A DNA stretch of 11,532 nucleotides, taken from positions 1 to 11,532 of the forward strand of contig NZ_JBMFWL010000046.1 of NCBI RefSeq assembly GCF_049965315.1, in the 5' to 3' direction. Below the pieces are notes generated by a model that had not been told where the DNA came from, made no database searches, and saw only the letters and a program-made list of their open reading frames with translations. A program made the translations under genes and the position numbers. Shown here one piece after another: positions 1-6,336 of the stretch. The DNA is from Acidithiobacillus_B sp049965315 (GTDB taxonomy: Bacteria > Pseudomonadota > Gammaproteobacteria > Acidithiobacillales > Acidithiobacillaceae). The stretch's first letter is position 1. Each line of letters starts with the position of its first letter.

Positions 1-114
1 CACCACGTATTGCGGGCGGTTGTTCTTGACGATGTGCACGGGGCCCTGGGCCAGGGCTTCGTCCACGGCGGCGATGCCGCGCCGTTTGATTTCCTGGGCA
101 GGTACGATGTTCAT
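1..114 (-). CDS. Phd/YefM-type antitoxin, N-terminal part (runs off the left edge)
   Basis: Reading leftward from the ATG at 114, 38 codons are open to the window edge. The protein begins MNIVPAQEIKRRGIAAVDEA and continues with a GPVHIVKNNRPQYVV segment. This resembles the N-terminal DNA-binding and dimerisation half of Phd/YefM-type antitoxins, which neutralise a cognate RNase or translation-blocking toxin and repress their own operon. The start is supported by AGGAG (bases 121-125, minus strand) six bases before the ATG. The gene lies 54 bases downstream of hsdR in the same direction, so it could be co-transcribed with it or use its own promoter. The toxin, if present, would be further left and cannot be seen. 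The family call rests on N-terminal resemblance only. Confidence 0.72.
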   Translation of the reverse strand, partial: MNIVPAQEIKRRGIAAVDEALAQGPVHIVKNNRPQYVV

Positions 115-133
115 GGGTGGCTCCTATACCGAA

Positions 134-147
134 TAATGTTCCCATTA
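134..147. promoter_or_regulatory. Inverted repeat upstream of the antitoxin gene, possible operator
   Basis: TAATG and CATTA form a 5-bp inverted repeat around a TTCC centre, 20 bases before the antitoxin ATG. On the minus strand it overlaps a CATTAT that could be a -10 box, with only a poor TGTAAA as -35. Antitoxins of this family usually bind short palindromes over their own promoter, so the position is suitable. The repeat is short enough to arise by chance. Confidence 0.3.
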
Positions 148-168
148 AAGCACCGTTTACAGTACCTA

Positions 169-2997
169 TCAAGCCGCCAAAATATCATTCAACTGTTCCA
201 GCAACCCGCTCAAACCCTCACCGAAGATCTGATGCACCTTGCCCAGCCCGCCTGCCTGGACGAAGGGCGCGTAGTTGAAATCATCCGGCTCGATGCCCAG
301 GTTGGCGGCGATGTGGTCGCGGATCATTTCCAGCCAGCGCCGCTGTTCCTCGGTGAATGGCTGGCCCGCGCTTTCCTGCCCCGCCAACCATGCCCTGAAA
401 TTGGCGTTGACGCGCTCGGGGAAGGGGATGAGTTCGTTGTCCTGATGGATGGCGAAGCGCACGAGGGACACGAGGTCGGTGAGGATGCGGCGGCCCGAGG
501 CGCCTTTGACCCTGGATTTCTCCAGGGCGGCGTAGGCATTCCACAGTTGCGATTCGTTCCACAGGTAGGGCGGCTTTTCGATGGCGCCGGCGAGTTCCTT
601 CACGGCCTCGAAGGTGAGGCGCTGCTTGTAGGGCTTGCTGTAGAGCACCTGCAGGGCGGTGATTTCGTCCTTGTGGTCCTGGATGAACTGCTCGAAAGAT
701 TGGACCATGCCTTTGGCGCGGTCGAGGGCGTCCCGGGAAAAGCCCGTTTCGAGGACTTCGTCGGCGCTCACGTGGTCGATGACGACTTCGTTTTTCTTCT
801 TGATCTCGTCGATGGCCTCGCGCAGCCTGGGGTCGTAGAAGGGCTTGATGGCTTCCTGGATAACCTTGTGCCGGGCGGCGGCCAGGGCCGATTCCGGGAT
901 GGGCTGGTCGTCGCCGGGGGCGATGCCCAGATCCGCCTTGGCCTGCTCGATGTGGCGGTCCGGGTTCAGGGCGGCGACGATGTGGTGACTGAGTTCCTTG
1001 ACGCCCAAGCCGCCGGAGAGCGCGCGGATTTGCTTGTCGTCCTCGGCGCTCATGCGATGTTCCATGCGGGCCAGTCGCCCGGCGAGCGAGGTGAGCACCT
1101 CGTCCTCGGTGTTGCCGAAGGCGACGGCCTGCAGGAGCTTGGCGAAGCTGACGGTGGGCTTCTGCTCCATGGGGCGGGAATCGGTCTTGTCCTGCTCGCA
1201 GACGCCAACGGCATCGACGATGACAAAGTGGTCCTTGACGGTGGCGTCGGGGGTGACGCTTTGCAGGTCGTCGGGCGCAATCACGCGCACGCCGCGGCCC
1301 TTCATCTGCTCGAAGAAGCTGCGGGACTTGACGGCACGCATGAACATGACGACTTCCACCGCCTTGATGTCGGTGCCGGTGGCGATCATGTCCACGGTGA
1401 CGGCGACCCTGGGCATGGGGCTGGTGCGGAATTCGTTGATGAGGTCCTTGGGCTTGGCGCCCGTGCTGCGGTAGGTGATCTTCTGGGCGAATGCGTTGCC
1501 CTTGCCGAATTCCTCGCGCACGATCTCGACGATGTTTTCGGCGTGGGCGTCGTCCTTGGCAAAGATGAGGGTCTTGGGCACCCAGGTGCGGCCGGGGAAG
1601 ATTTCGGTGAAGAGCTTGTCGCGGTAGGTCTGGATGATCTTGCGGATCTGGTCCGGGGCGACCACGTCGCGGTCGAGCTGGTTGGGGTCGTAGCTGAAGT
1701 CGTCGTCGAGCTGTTCCCAGCGCTTCTTGCGGGTATCGCGCTCCTGGATCTGCACCGAGTAGCCGGCTTCCACTTTGGAGCCGGCCTCGGTGATGGCGGT
1801 GCGGATGCGGTAGACGTCGTAGTTGACGTTGACGCCGTCGGCCACGGCCATTTCGTGGTTGTATTCCATCACCAGGTTCTGATGAAAGAAGCCGAAGGTC
1901 TGCTTGCTGGGCGTGGCGGTGAGGCCGATGAGGGTGGCGTCGAAGTACTCCAGCACCTGCGCCCAGAGGTTGTAGATGGAGCGGTGGCATTCGTCGGTGA
2001 CGATGATGTCGAAGGTCTCGATGGGGATGGCCGGGTTGTACTCGATGGGCTCGGGCCGCCTGAACAGACCACCGAGCTGGTCCACCGATACATCTTCCAG
2101 ATCTTCCGGCAGCTCTTTGCCCCTGAGCATGGCGTAAAGGCGCTGGATGGTGCAGATGCAGACACGCGCCGTCTGGTCGATGGTGTTGCTGCTGAGACGC
2201 TGGACGATGTATTCCTCGGTGAACTTGAAATTGTTGTAGGGCGAGGCGTACTGCTGGAACTCCTTCAGGGTCTGGTCGCCCAGATTCCCCCGGTCCACCA
2301 GGAACAAGACCCGCTGCACCCCGGCAAAGCGCAGCAAGCGATAGATGAAGGAAATGGCGGTGAAGGTCTTGCCGGAGCCGGTGGCCATCTGGATGAGGGC
2401 GCGGGGCCGGTTTTCGCGCAGCGATTGCTCCAGGTTGCGGATGGCCTGGATCTGCGCCGGCCAAAGCCCCTCCGTGCGCAGGGACGGCATGTGCTGCAGG
2501 CGCTCGAGGACGGTGCGGCCCGCCACGCCATAGCGCCCGCGCGTATCGGCGACCTGCGCCATACCGGTCCCAGCGGCATCCCCCAGCCATTCCGCCAGAA
2601 GCTCCGGGCGGTGGAAGGCGAAGACCAGCCGCGCGCGGGGTTCCGGGTCCAGGCCGTTGGTGAAGCGGGTTTCGACCCCGGTGGACTGGTAGGCGAAGGG
2701 CAAGGGGTTGTGCCAGGCGGGCAGGCCGGACGGAAGCCCGGCGGTGTATCTTGCCGCCTGGACCTCCACACCCGAGAGGGTCATCCCCTGCCTCTTGGCC
2801 TCGATGACGCCTGCGGCCTTGCCGTCCACATAGAGGAGATAGTCGGCAAAGCCGTGGCCGGATTTGAGCGGGAATTCGCGGACCGCCACTCCGCGGGCGG
2901 CATGGATGTTGACCGCCGCGGCATCGCAGACCTGCCAGCCGGCCCCCTGGAGGAGTTGGTCGATGGTCTGGCGGGCGTCCTGCTCGGGGTTGCTCAC
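169..2997 (-). CDS. hsdR: Type I restriction endonuclease R subunit (EcoEI-type HsdR)
   Basis: This is the motor and nuclease subunit of a type I restriction-modification enzyme; with HsdM and HsdS it translocates unmethylated DNA and cuts it at a distance. Numbering from the GTG at 2997 (942 aa): a PD-(D/E)xK nuclease core near the N-terminus (D52 in GFADYLLY, then E66 and K68 in IEAK), Walker A ATGSGKT at 205-211, DECH box at 335-338, TATP at 360-363, helicase motif VI QMKGRGVR near 564-571, and a long C-terminal region of EcoEI R type. All key residues are present, so the protein looks intact. The frame is open to a GTG at 3036, but the GTG at 2997 is preferred: it has GGAG five bases upstream and begins SNPEQDARQTID like homologues, and a possible -10 (CATAAT, minus strand, 3025-3030) lies between the two. 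No hsdM or hsdS is seen in the window; they may lie to the left. Confidence 0.95.
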   Translation of the reverse strand: MSNPEQDARQTIDQLLQGAGWQVCDAAAVNIHAARGVAVREFPLKSGHGFADYLLYVDGKAAGVIEAKRQGMTLSGVEVQAARYTAGLPSGLPAWHNPLPFAYQSTGVETRFTNGLDPEPRARLVFAFHRPELLAEWLGDAAGTGMAQVADTRGRYGVAGRTVLERLQHMPSLRTEGLWPAQIQAIRNLEQSLRENRPRALIQMATGSGKTFTAISFIYRLLRFAGVQRVLFLVDRGNLGDQTLKEFQQYASPYNNFKFTEEYIVQRLSSNTIDQTARVCICTIQRLYAMLRGKELPEDLEDVSVDQLGGLFRRPEPIEYNPAIPIETFDIIVTDECHRSIYNLWAQVLEYFDATLIGLTATPSKQTFGFFHQNLVMEYNHEMAVADGVNVNYDVYRIRTAITEAGSKVEAGYSVQIQERDTRKKRWEQLDDDFSYDPNQLDRDVVAPDQIRKIIQTYRDKLFTEIFPGRTWVPKTLIFAKDDAHAENIVEIVREEFGKGNAFAQKITYRSTGAKPKDLINEFRTSPMPRVAVTVDMIATGTDIKAVEVVMFMRAVKSRSFFEQMKGRGVRVIAPDDLQSVTPDATVKDHFVIVDAVGVCEQDKTDSRPMEQKPTVSFAKLLQAVAFGNTEDEVLTSLAGRLARMEHRMSAEDDKQIRALSGGLGVKELSHHIVAALNPDRHIEQAKADLGIAPGDDQPIPESALAAARHKVIQEAIKPFYDPRLREAIDEIKKKNEVVIDHVSADEVLETGFSRDALDRAKGMVQSFEQFIQDHKDEITALQVLYSKPYKQRLTFEAVKELAGAIEKPPYLWNESQLWNAYAALEKSRVKGASGRRILTDLVSLVRFAIHQDNELIPFPERVNANFRAWLAGQESAGQPFTEEQRRWLEMIRDHIAANLGIEPDDFNYAPFVQAGGLGKVHQIFGEGLSGLLEQLNDILAA

Positions 2998-3081
2998 GGC
3001 GGCTCCGGGATGGTCGTTTTCTCCATTATGAAGCACAGATTAGGACAAAAACCCCCATACCGAAAGCCTCTGTACAAGTCC

Positions 3082-3110
3082 TTGCCCAGCGCAGCACCAT
3101 TCTCTATAAT
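3082..3110 (+). promoter_or_regulatory. Sigma70 promoter of tRNA-Leu
   Basis: TTGCCC (3082-3087) as -35, a 17-base spacer, and a perfect TATAAT (3105-3110) as -10. The -10 ends 14 bases before the first base of the tRNA, leaving a very short leader. Spacing and position make this the evident tRNA promoter. Confidence 0.8.
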
Positions 3111-3124
3111 TCTTCTCAGATTTT

Positions 3125-3211
3125 GCCGGGATGGCGGAACAGGTAGACGCGCCGGACTCAAAATCCGGTGGTGGTGACATCGTGTCGGTTCGAGTCCGAC
3201 TCCCGGTACCA
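3125..3211 (+). tRNA. tRNA-Leu (anticodon CAA)
   Basis: An 87-base class II tRNA including the encoded CCA (3209-3211). The acceptor stem pairs GCCGGGA (3125-3131) with TCCCGGT (3201-3207), with one G-U pair at the end, followed by discriminator A3208. The anticodon stem CCGGA/TCCGG encloses the loop CTCAAAA, placing anticodon CAA at 3159-3161, which reads UUG leucine codons. A long variable arm (about 3169-3183, with GGTG pairing to CATC) and a T arm GTCGG-TTCGAGT-CCGAC complete the fold. Leucine identity fits the long variable arm and the A discriminator. hsdR lies on its 5' side on the opposite strand. Confidence 0.97.
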
Positions 3212-3219
3212 AATACACG

Positions 3220-3246
3220 ACCCTGGCATAGTGCCGGGGTTTTTTT
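3220..3246 (+). terminator. Intrinsic terminator of tRNA-Leu
   Basis: CCCTGGCA (3221-3228) pairs with TGCCGGGG (3232-3239) through one G-U pair around a TAG loop. An outer A-T pair extends the stem, and seven T follow (3240-3246). It starts nine bases after the tRNA CCA. Confidence 0.9.
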
Positions 3247-3349
3247 GTAGCCGCAACACCCCACTGGACAAAGGCACGGTGTCGTGGGACTTTTTACGCA
3301 CGGGTTTCCATTCCAGTCCATGCCGCGGCAGCGGCAAGCGGAGGTCGAG

Positions 3350-3865
3350 ATGTCAGGAAAAATGCTTCAAGGAGGGCGCTGGGCGCTCATTGCCCTGGGT
3401 TGCGCAGCAGTGGCCATGCCCCTGAGTGGTTGCGTGGCGCTCCTCGGTGCCGGTGCCGGCGGCGGCGCCGTAGCCTATGTGGAAAACGGTGGCATCGCCA
3501 ATTATTACGCCTATTATCCCGTTTCCCTGCAACAGGCCAGCGCCGCATCCCGGGCCACCTTGCAGCAAATGGGCATCGCCTATAACGGCAATATCCGCAA
3601 GACCTCCAATGTAGAGTTGATGGAAGGCACCACCAGCGACGGCAAGACCGTGAAGATCACCTTCACCTCCATGAGCACCCAGGTCACCAAGGTGAATGTC
3701 CGGGTGGGCACCTTCGGCGACAAGGCCCTCTCCCTGCAGTTCCAGAAGACCCTTTCCCAGCACCTGGGCATGGCCGCCAGCGCCGTGGCTCCGGCGAGCA
3801 CCGTCCCGAGTGAGAGCGCTGCGCCCCCGGCGCAAGCGCAACAGCAGACCATCCCCCTCCAATGA
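3350..3865 (+). CDS. DUF3568-type lipoprotein
   Basis: A 171-residue protein with a lipoprotein signal: basic start (K4, R10), hydrophobic stretch at about 12-25, and lipobox LSGC with the lipidated cysteine at C28, followed by a Gly/Ala-rich linker. The body (about 45-140) carries a tyrosine-rich segment, the stretch QASAASRATLQQMGI, and an ending of the form VTKVNVRVGTFGDKALS, which is the pattern of DUF3568 lipoproteins, a family of unknown function. The C-terminal 30 residues are Ala/Pro/Gln-rich and probably unstructured. The ATG at 3350 is chosen because GGAGG (3340-3344) lies five bases before it and the signal peptide begins there; the frame extends upstream to a less suitable ATG-less region. 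It stands alone between the tRNA terminator and the PHO-box region, and no convincing promoter was found for it. Confidence 0.85.
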   Translation: MSGKMLQGGRWALIALGCAAVAMPLSGCVALLGAGAGGGAVAYVENGGIANYYAYYPVSLQQASAASRATLQQMGIAYNGNIRKTSNVELMEGTTSDGKTVKITFTSMSTQVTKVNVRVGTFGDKALSLQFQKTLSQHLGMAASAVAPASTVPSESAAPPAQAQQQTIPLQ

Positions 3866-3902
3866 CCCCCAGCGACGTGCGGCGCTTCCCGGAAGTGTCG
3901 CG

Positions 3903-3921
3903 CGCCCTCCCGTAGGGGGCG
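3903..3921 (+). terminator. GC-rich hairpin after the lipoprotein gene, weak terminator candidate
   Basis: CGCCCTC (3903-3909) pairs with GGGGGCG (3915-3921) including one G-U pair, around a five-base loop, 38 bases after the lipoprotein stop. No T-run follows directly, so it is not a standard intrinsic terminator. The rest of 3866-4056 is GC-rich non-coding DNA with only further imperfect short hairpins. Confidence 0.35.
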
Positions 3922-4056
3922 GCAGCCCTCCGGGGCGCCGTCCTTCTGTATTTCTGGCGGAATATCCCCCCAGGGGGTTCCATGCCTCCCGCGAAGCCCG
4001 CCAAGGGCGTTTGTCCGCACCTTACCCGACCAAAACCCCGCCATCGATCTGCGTAT

Positions 4057-4112
4057 TTGTCATGACCTTGTCATAAAACCTTCATCATAGTGTCACATTG
4101 CTCCGCTACCCT
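4057..4112 (+). promoter_or_regulatory. PHO-box promoter with four 7-bp units, upstream of leader ORF and regulator
   Basis: Four 7-bp units lie exactly 11 bp apart: TTGTCAT (4057-4063), TTGTCAT (4068-4074), CCTTCAT (4079-4085) and GTGTCAC (4090-4096). This matches the known PhoB operator design (CTGTCAT-like repeats separated by 4 bp), doubled into two adjacent boxes. Ten bases after the last unit comes TACCCT (4107-4112), a poor -10 in the place expected when PhoB replaces -35 contacts. The promoter points at the leader ORF (4151) and regulator (4276), so these are predicted to be induced by phosphate starvation. Confidence 0.82.
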
Positions 4113-4150
4113 TGTCGGTGCCGCGATCAAGCGCATACAAGGAGGCCGCC

Positions 4151-4273
4151 GTGGGCATGACAACGAGCAGCAACGCAGCGCAACTCCCCATCGTCCATTC
4201 CCGCCATAACGCGCCCGCGAATTCTTTCCGCCGGCCCGCGGCATGCGCCGCGGGTATGGGCGGCAAGGGTTGA
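4151..4273 (+). CDS. Possible 40-residue leader ORF coupled to the regulator
   Basis: A GTG at 4151 opens 40 codons ending at TGA 4271-4273. It is preceded by a near-ideal AAGGAGG (4139-4145) five bases upstream, a stronger ribosome site than that of the regulator itself. An in-frame ATG at 4157 is a second possible start. The stop lies two bases before the regulator ATG at 4276, a layout typical of translational coupling. The peptide (MGMTTSSNAAQLPIVHSRHN at its start) is hydrophilic, with Ala, Pro and Arg, and shows no signal peptide, membrane segment or known domain. It is the first frame after the PHO-box promoter. It could be a real small protein, a coupling leader, or chance. Confidence 0.45.
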   Translation: MGMTTSSNAAQLPIVHSRHNAPANSFRRPAACAAGMGGKG

Positions 4274-4275
4274 CC

Positions 4276-5112
4276 ATGCTCTACACCCTCATCGGCGGCG
4301 TAGCCCATCACGCCCTCCACTTGACCGACGCCTTCTGGCTGACCGCAGCCGCGCGCTGGGAGGAGTCCGATCCTCTGGAGCGATCCCGCATTCTCCTGCT
4401 GTCCGAGAAAGGCGATGCGCCGGCCATGATCACCCGCCTCCGCCGCTTCGGGGCCCTGCCCCGGAGCGTCGCCGCAAGGGAGGCGGCTACCCTGCTGGTG
4501 CAGCGCTGGCATCCCCAACTCCTCGTCATCTCTCCCTGGTCCAGCGCCATGGGCGCTTGGTGCAAGGATCTATGCTCCCGCGCCGAGGGCATGAATCTGC
4601 CCATCCTTGCCATCGGCCCCGGGGAGAATGAGAGCATGGCCATGATGGCCCTCGATGGCGGCGCCGATGCCTATCTGACGCAACCCGTCAGCGACACTTT
4701 GCTCCTGGCCCAGATCAGCGCCCTGCTCAAACGCAACAATCACTGGGAACAGGTGGTAGCGGGACAAATGGAGATCCTGCAGGTGAACCCCCGCACCCAT
4801 CGGGTCTGGGTGCGCGGCCAGGAGATCCGCCTCAGCCGGCGCCTCTTTCGTCTCCTCCATTACCTCGCCCTGCATCCCGATCAGACCTTCTCGGCCCGGC
4901 ACATCGCCTCGCTGCTCAGCGACGGGAGCAAGTTCATCCAGGAAAACTCCGTGGCCGCCCAGATCCATCGCTTGCGCAAGGCCCTGGATACCCGCCATGC
5001 CGGCGAATGGCTGGAAACCGCCCACGGCTTCGGTTATCGCCTGACCCTGCCCCGTCCGGAAAAGACCATCGATCCAGCTATCCCCCCGCCACAGGATGGG
5101 TGTTTGTCATAA
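4276..5112 (+). CDS. OmpR/PhoB-type regulator with a degenerate (phosphorylation-dead) receiver
   Basis: 278 residues: an unusual N-terminal extension (1-36), a receiver-like domain (about 37-152) and an OmpR/PhoB winged helix (about 164-259) with the usual RLRKALD recognition-helix region and GFGYRL hairpin. The receiver keeps the fold pattern but lost its chemistry: the acidic pair aligns to E44-K45 (ILLLSEK), the phosphoacceptor Asp to S86 (LLVISPW), the switch Thr to G114 (ILAIGPG) and the Lys before Pro to Q136 (YLTQP). It should therefore not be switched by a kinase. The ATG at 4276 has AAGGGT (4265-4270) five bases before it; an in-frame ATG at 4243 lies within the leader ORF and has no clear site. 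It follows a PHO-box promoter, and its last codons overlap the next one. No histidine kinase is nearby. Its targets are unknown; the PHO boxes themselves are candidates. Confidence 0.87.
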   Translation: MLYTLIGGVAHHALHLTDAFWLTAAARWEESDPLERSRILLLSEKGDAPAMITRLRRFGALPRSVAAREAATLLVQRWHPQLLVISPWSSAMGAWCKDLCSRAEGMNLPILAIGPGENESMAMMALDGGADAYLTQPVSDTLLLAQISALLKRNNHWEQVVAGQMEILQVNPRTHRVWVRGQEIRLSRRLFRLLHYLALHPDQTFSARHIASLLSDGSKFIQENSVAAQIHRLRKALDTRHAGEWLETAHGFGYRLTLPRPEKTIDPAIPPPQDGCLS

Positions 5113-5148
5113 AAGCTTCATAAAAGCGTCACATCGTTTTGTTATCTT
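5104..5148 (+). promoter_or_regulatory. PHO-box promoter of the exbB-exbD-receptor-tonB-phosphoesterase operon
   Basis: Three 7-bp units spaced 11 bp apart: TTGTCAT (5104-5110), GCTTCAT (5115-5121) and GCGTCAC (5126-5132), with AAAA in both gaps. Ten bases later TATCTT (5143-5148) serves as -10. The first 18 bases closely match the E. coli PHO-box consensus. The first unit overlaps the TAA stop (5110-5112) of the regulator gene, so the regulator ends inside this operator. The -10 lies 27 bases before the exbB ATG. Confidence 0.88.
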
Positions 5149-5175
5149 CCCGCCTGACTTTTTTGAGGGACTGCC

Positions 5176-5859
5176 ATGGACACCCAATATCTTATCCACC
5201 TCGCCAACTATTCCGACGGTATTTTATATGTGCTGGCCCTCCTCCTGCTGGTGGCCCTGGCGGTGATGGTGGACCGCTTCTGGTATTTGCGCCGCACCAT
5301 CCTGCGCGGCCATATCTTCGTGCAGGAAATGGGTCGGCATGGCCGGCTGGATCGGGAAACCCTGGAAAAACTGGCCGAGCAGGCCGGAGATCTTCCCGAA
5401 GCCGCTTTGTTGCGCAGCGCCGCCAATCATCATGGGCAGGTCAAGGACGAAGCGCTGGCCAACCGCCTGGAAGAAAGCATCCTGGTGACGGCCCCGCAAC
5501 TGGATCGCCGGCTGTGGATCCTCGATACCATCGTCACCCTGGCGCCCCTGCTGGGCCTCTTTGGCACCATCATCGGCATGTTTCACGCCTTTTCCGTCCT
5601 CGCCCAGCCGGGCCACGCCCCTACCGCCGTCACCGGCGGCGTGGCCGACGCCCTGGTGGCCACGGCCTCCGGCCTCTTCATCGCCATGCTCGGGCTGGTG
5701 GCCTTCAACGCCTTCAACAACCAGGTGCGCATGATCCTGCTGCAGATGGATTCCCTCAAGACCATGCTCCTCAACCGCATGGACGGTCATCCGGTGCTGG
5801 GCGCCGAGGGCATCCGCGATACGGTCCCGGCGGCGGTGGTCATGGCGAGGGCCGGCTGA
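5176..5859 (+). CDS. exbB: ExbB-type proton channel subunit (MotA/TolQ/ExbB family)
   Basis: 227 residues. ExbB forms the inner-membrane pentamer that, with ExbD, uses the proton gradient to energise TonB. Three membrane segments are visible: about 15-33, 114-138 (LAPLLGLFGTIIGM) and 156-178 (GGVADALVATASGLFIAMLG), with a cytoplasmic domain between the first and second, as in the family. The conserved Gly/Thr-rich motifs of helices 2 and 3 are intact. GAGGGA (5165-5170) lies five bases before the ATG. It is the first gene after the PHO-box promoter, and its TGA overlaps the ATG of exbD by one base. TolQ is the main alternative, but the neighbouring receptor and tonB favour ExbB. Confidence 0.93.
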   Translation: MDTQYLIHLANYSDGILYVLALLLLVALAVMVDRFWYLRRTILRGHIFVQEMGRHGRLDRETLEKLAEQAGDLPEAALLRSAANHHGQVKDEALANRLEESILVTAPQLDRRLWILDTIVTLAPLLGLFGTIIGMFHAFSVLAQPGHAPTAVTGGVADALVATASGLFIAMLGLVAFNAFNNQVRMILLQMDSLKTMLLNRMDGHPVLGAEGIRDTVPAAVVMARAG

Positions 5860-6260
5860 TGGCCAGACGCTATTTCGAGGCCCGCAAGGGCCGGGTGGAG
5901 ATCATCCCCATGATCGACATCATGCTATTTTTGCTGGTGTTCTTCATCATGATCACCCTGCAGATGATCCCCGACAAGGGGCTCAACCTGCAACTCCCGG
6001 CCTCCAGCCAGGCCAAAAGCCTGCCCCGGCCCCACTACACCCTGAATATCGAAAGGGACGGCACCGTCATGGTAAAGGGCCATCACTACACCCTCGCCAG
6101 CCTGCAGCAGATGCTCGCCAGTGATAAAGACCCGGGCAAGACCCAGATCACCATCGCCGCCGACAAGGCGGTCCCCTTTCAGGACTTCATCCACGTCATG
6201 GACGCCTGCCAGAAGGCCGGAGTCAGTGACATCGGTATCGCCGCAAAAACGGCCGGCTGA
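5859..6260 (+). CDS. exbD: ExbD-type proton channel subunit (ExbD/TolR family)
   Basis: 133 residues: short cytoplasmic N-terminus, one membrane helix (about 17-35) and a periplasmic domain. The helix begins IIPMIDIMLFLLVFF; D20 occupies the place of the essential proton-carrying aspartate of ExbD (Asp25 in E. coli). The periplasmic part contains QITIAADKAVPFQDFIHVMD, matching the usual ExbD/TolR ending. The ATG overlaps the exbB stop (ATGA-type overlap), so translation is coupled, which suits the fixed stoichiometry of the complex. A 76-base gap follows before the receptor gene. Confidence 0.93.
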   Translation: MARRYFEARKGRVEIIPMIDIMLFLLVFFIMITLQMIPDKGLNLQLPASSQAKSLPRPHYTLNIERDGTVMVKGHHYTLASLQQMLASDKDPGKTQITIAADKAVPFQDFIHVMDACQKAGVSDIGIAAKTAG

Positions 6261-6336
6261 CGGCAATGTACGGCCTTGCGACGCGAAAAACCGTTATGGA
6301 ACGCCATCAACCGCCAAAGCAACAGGAGCAGTACAA

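Noticed and set aside
10..3177. Very long open frame (about 1055 codons) on the plus strand opposite hsdR
   Set aside because: It mirrors hsdR, runs into the tRNA gene, and its sequence is the Gly/Asp/Val-rich type expected from the complement of GC-rich coding DNA. hsdR on the minus strand has all family motifs.
3125..3211. Direct repeat of the tRNA 3' end as an attachment site
   Set aside because: No second copy of the tRNA end was found in the window by eye.
3265..3300. TGGACA as a possible -35 for the lipoprotein gene
   Set aside because: No acceptable -10 lies 16-18 bases downstream.
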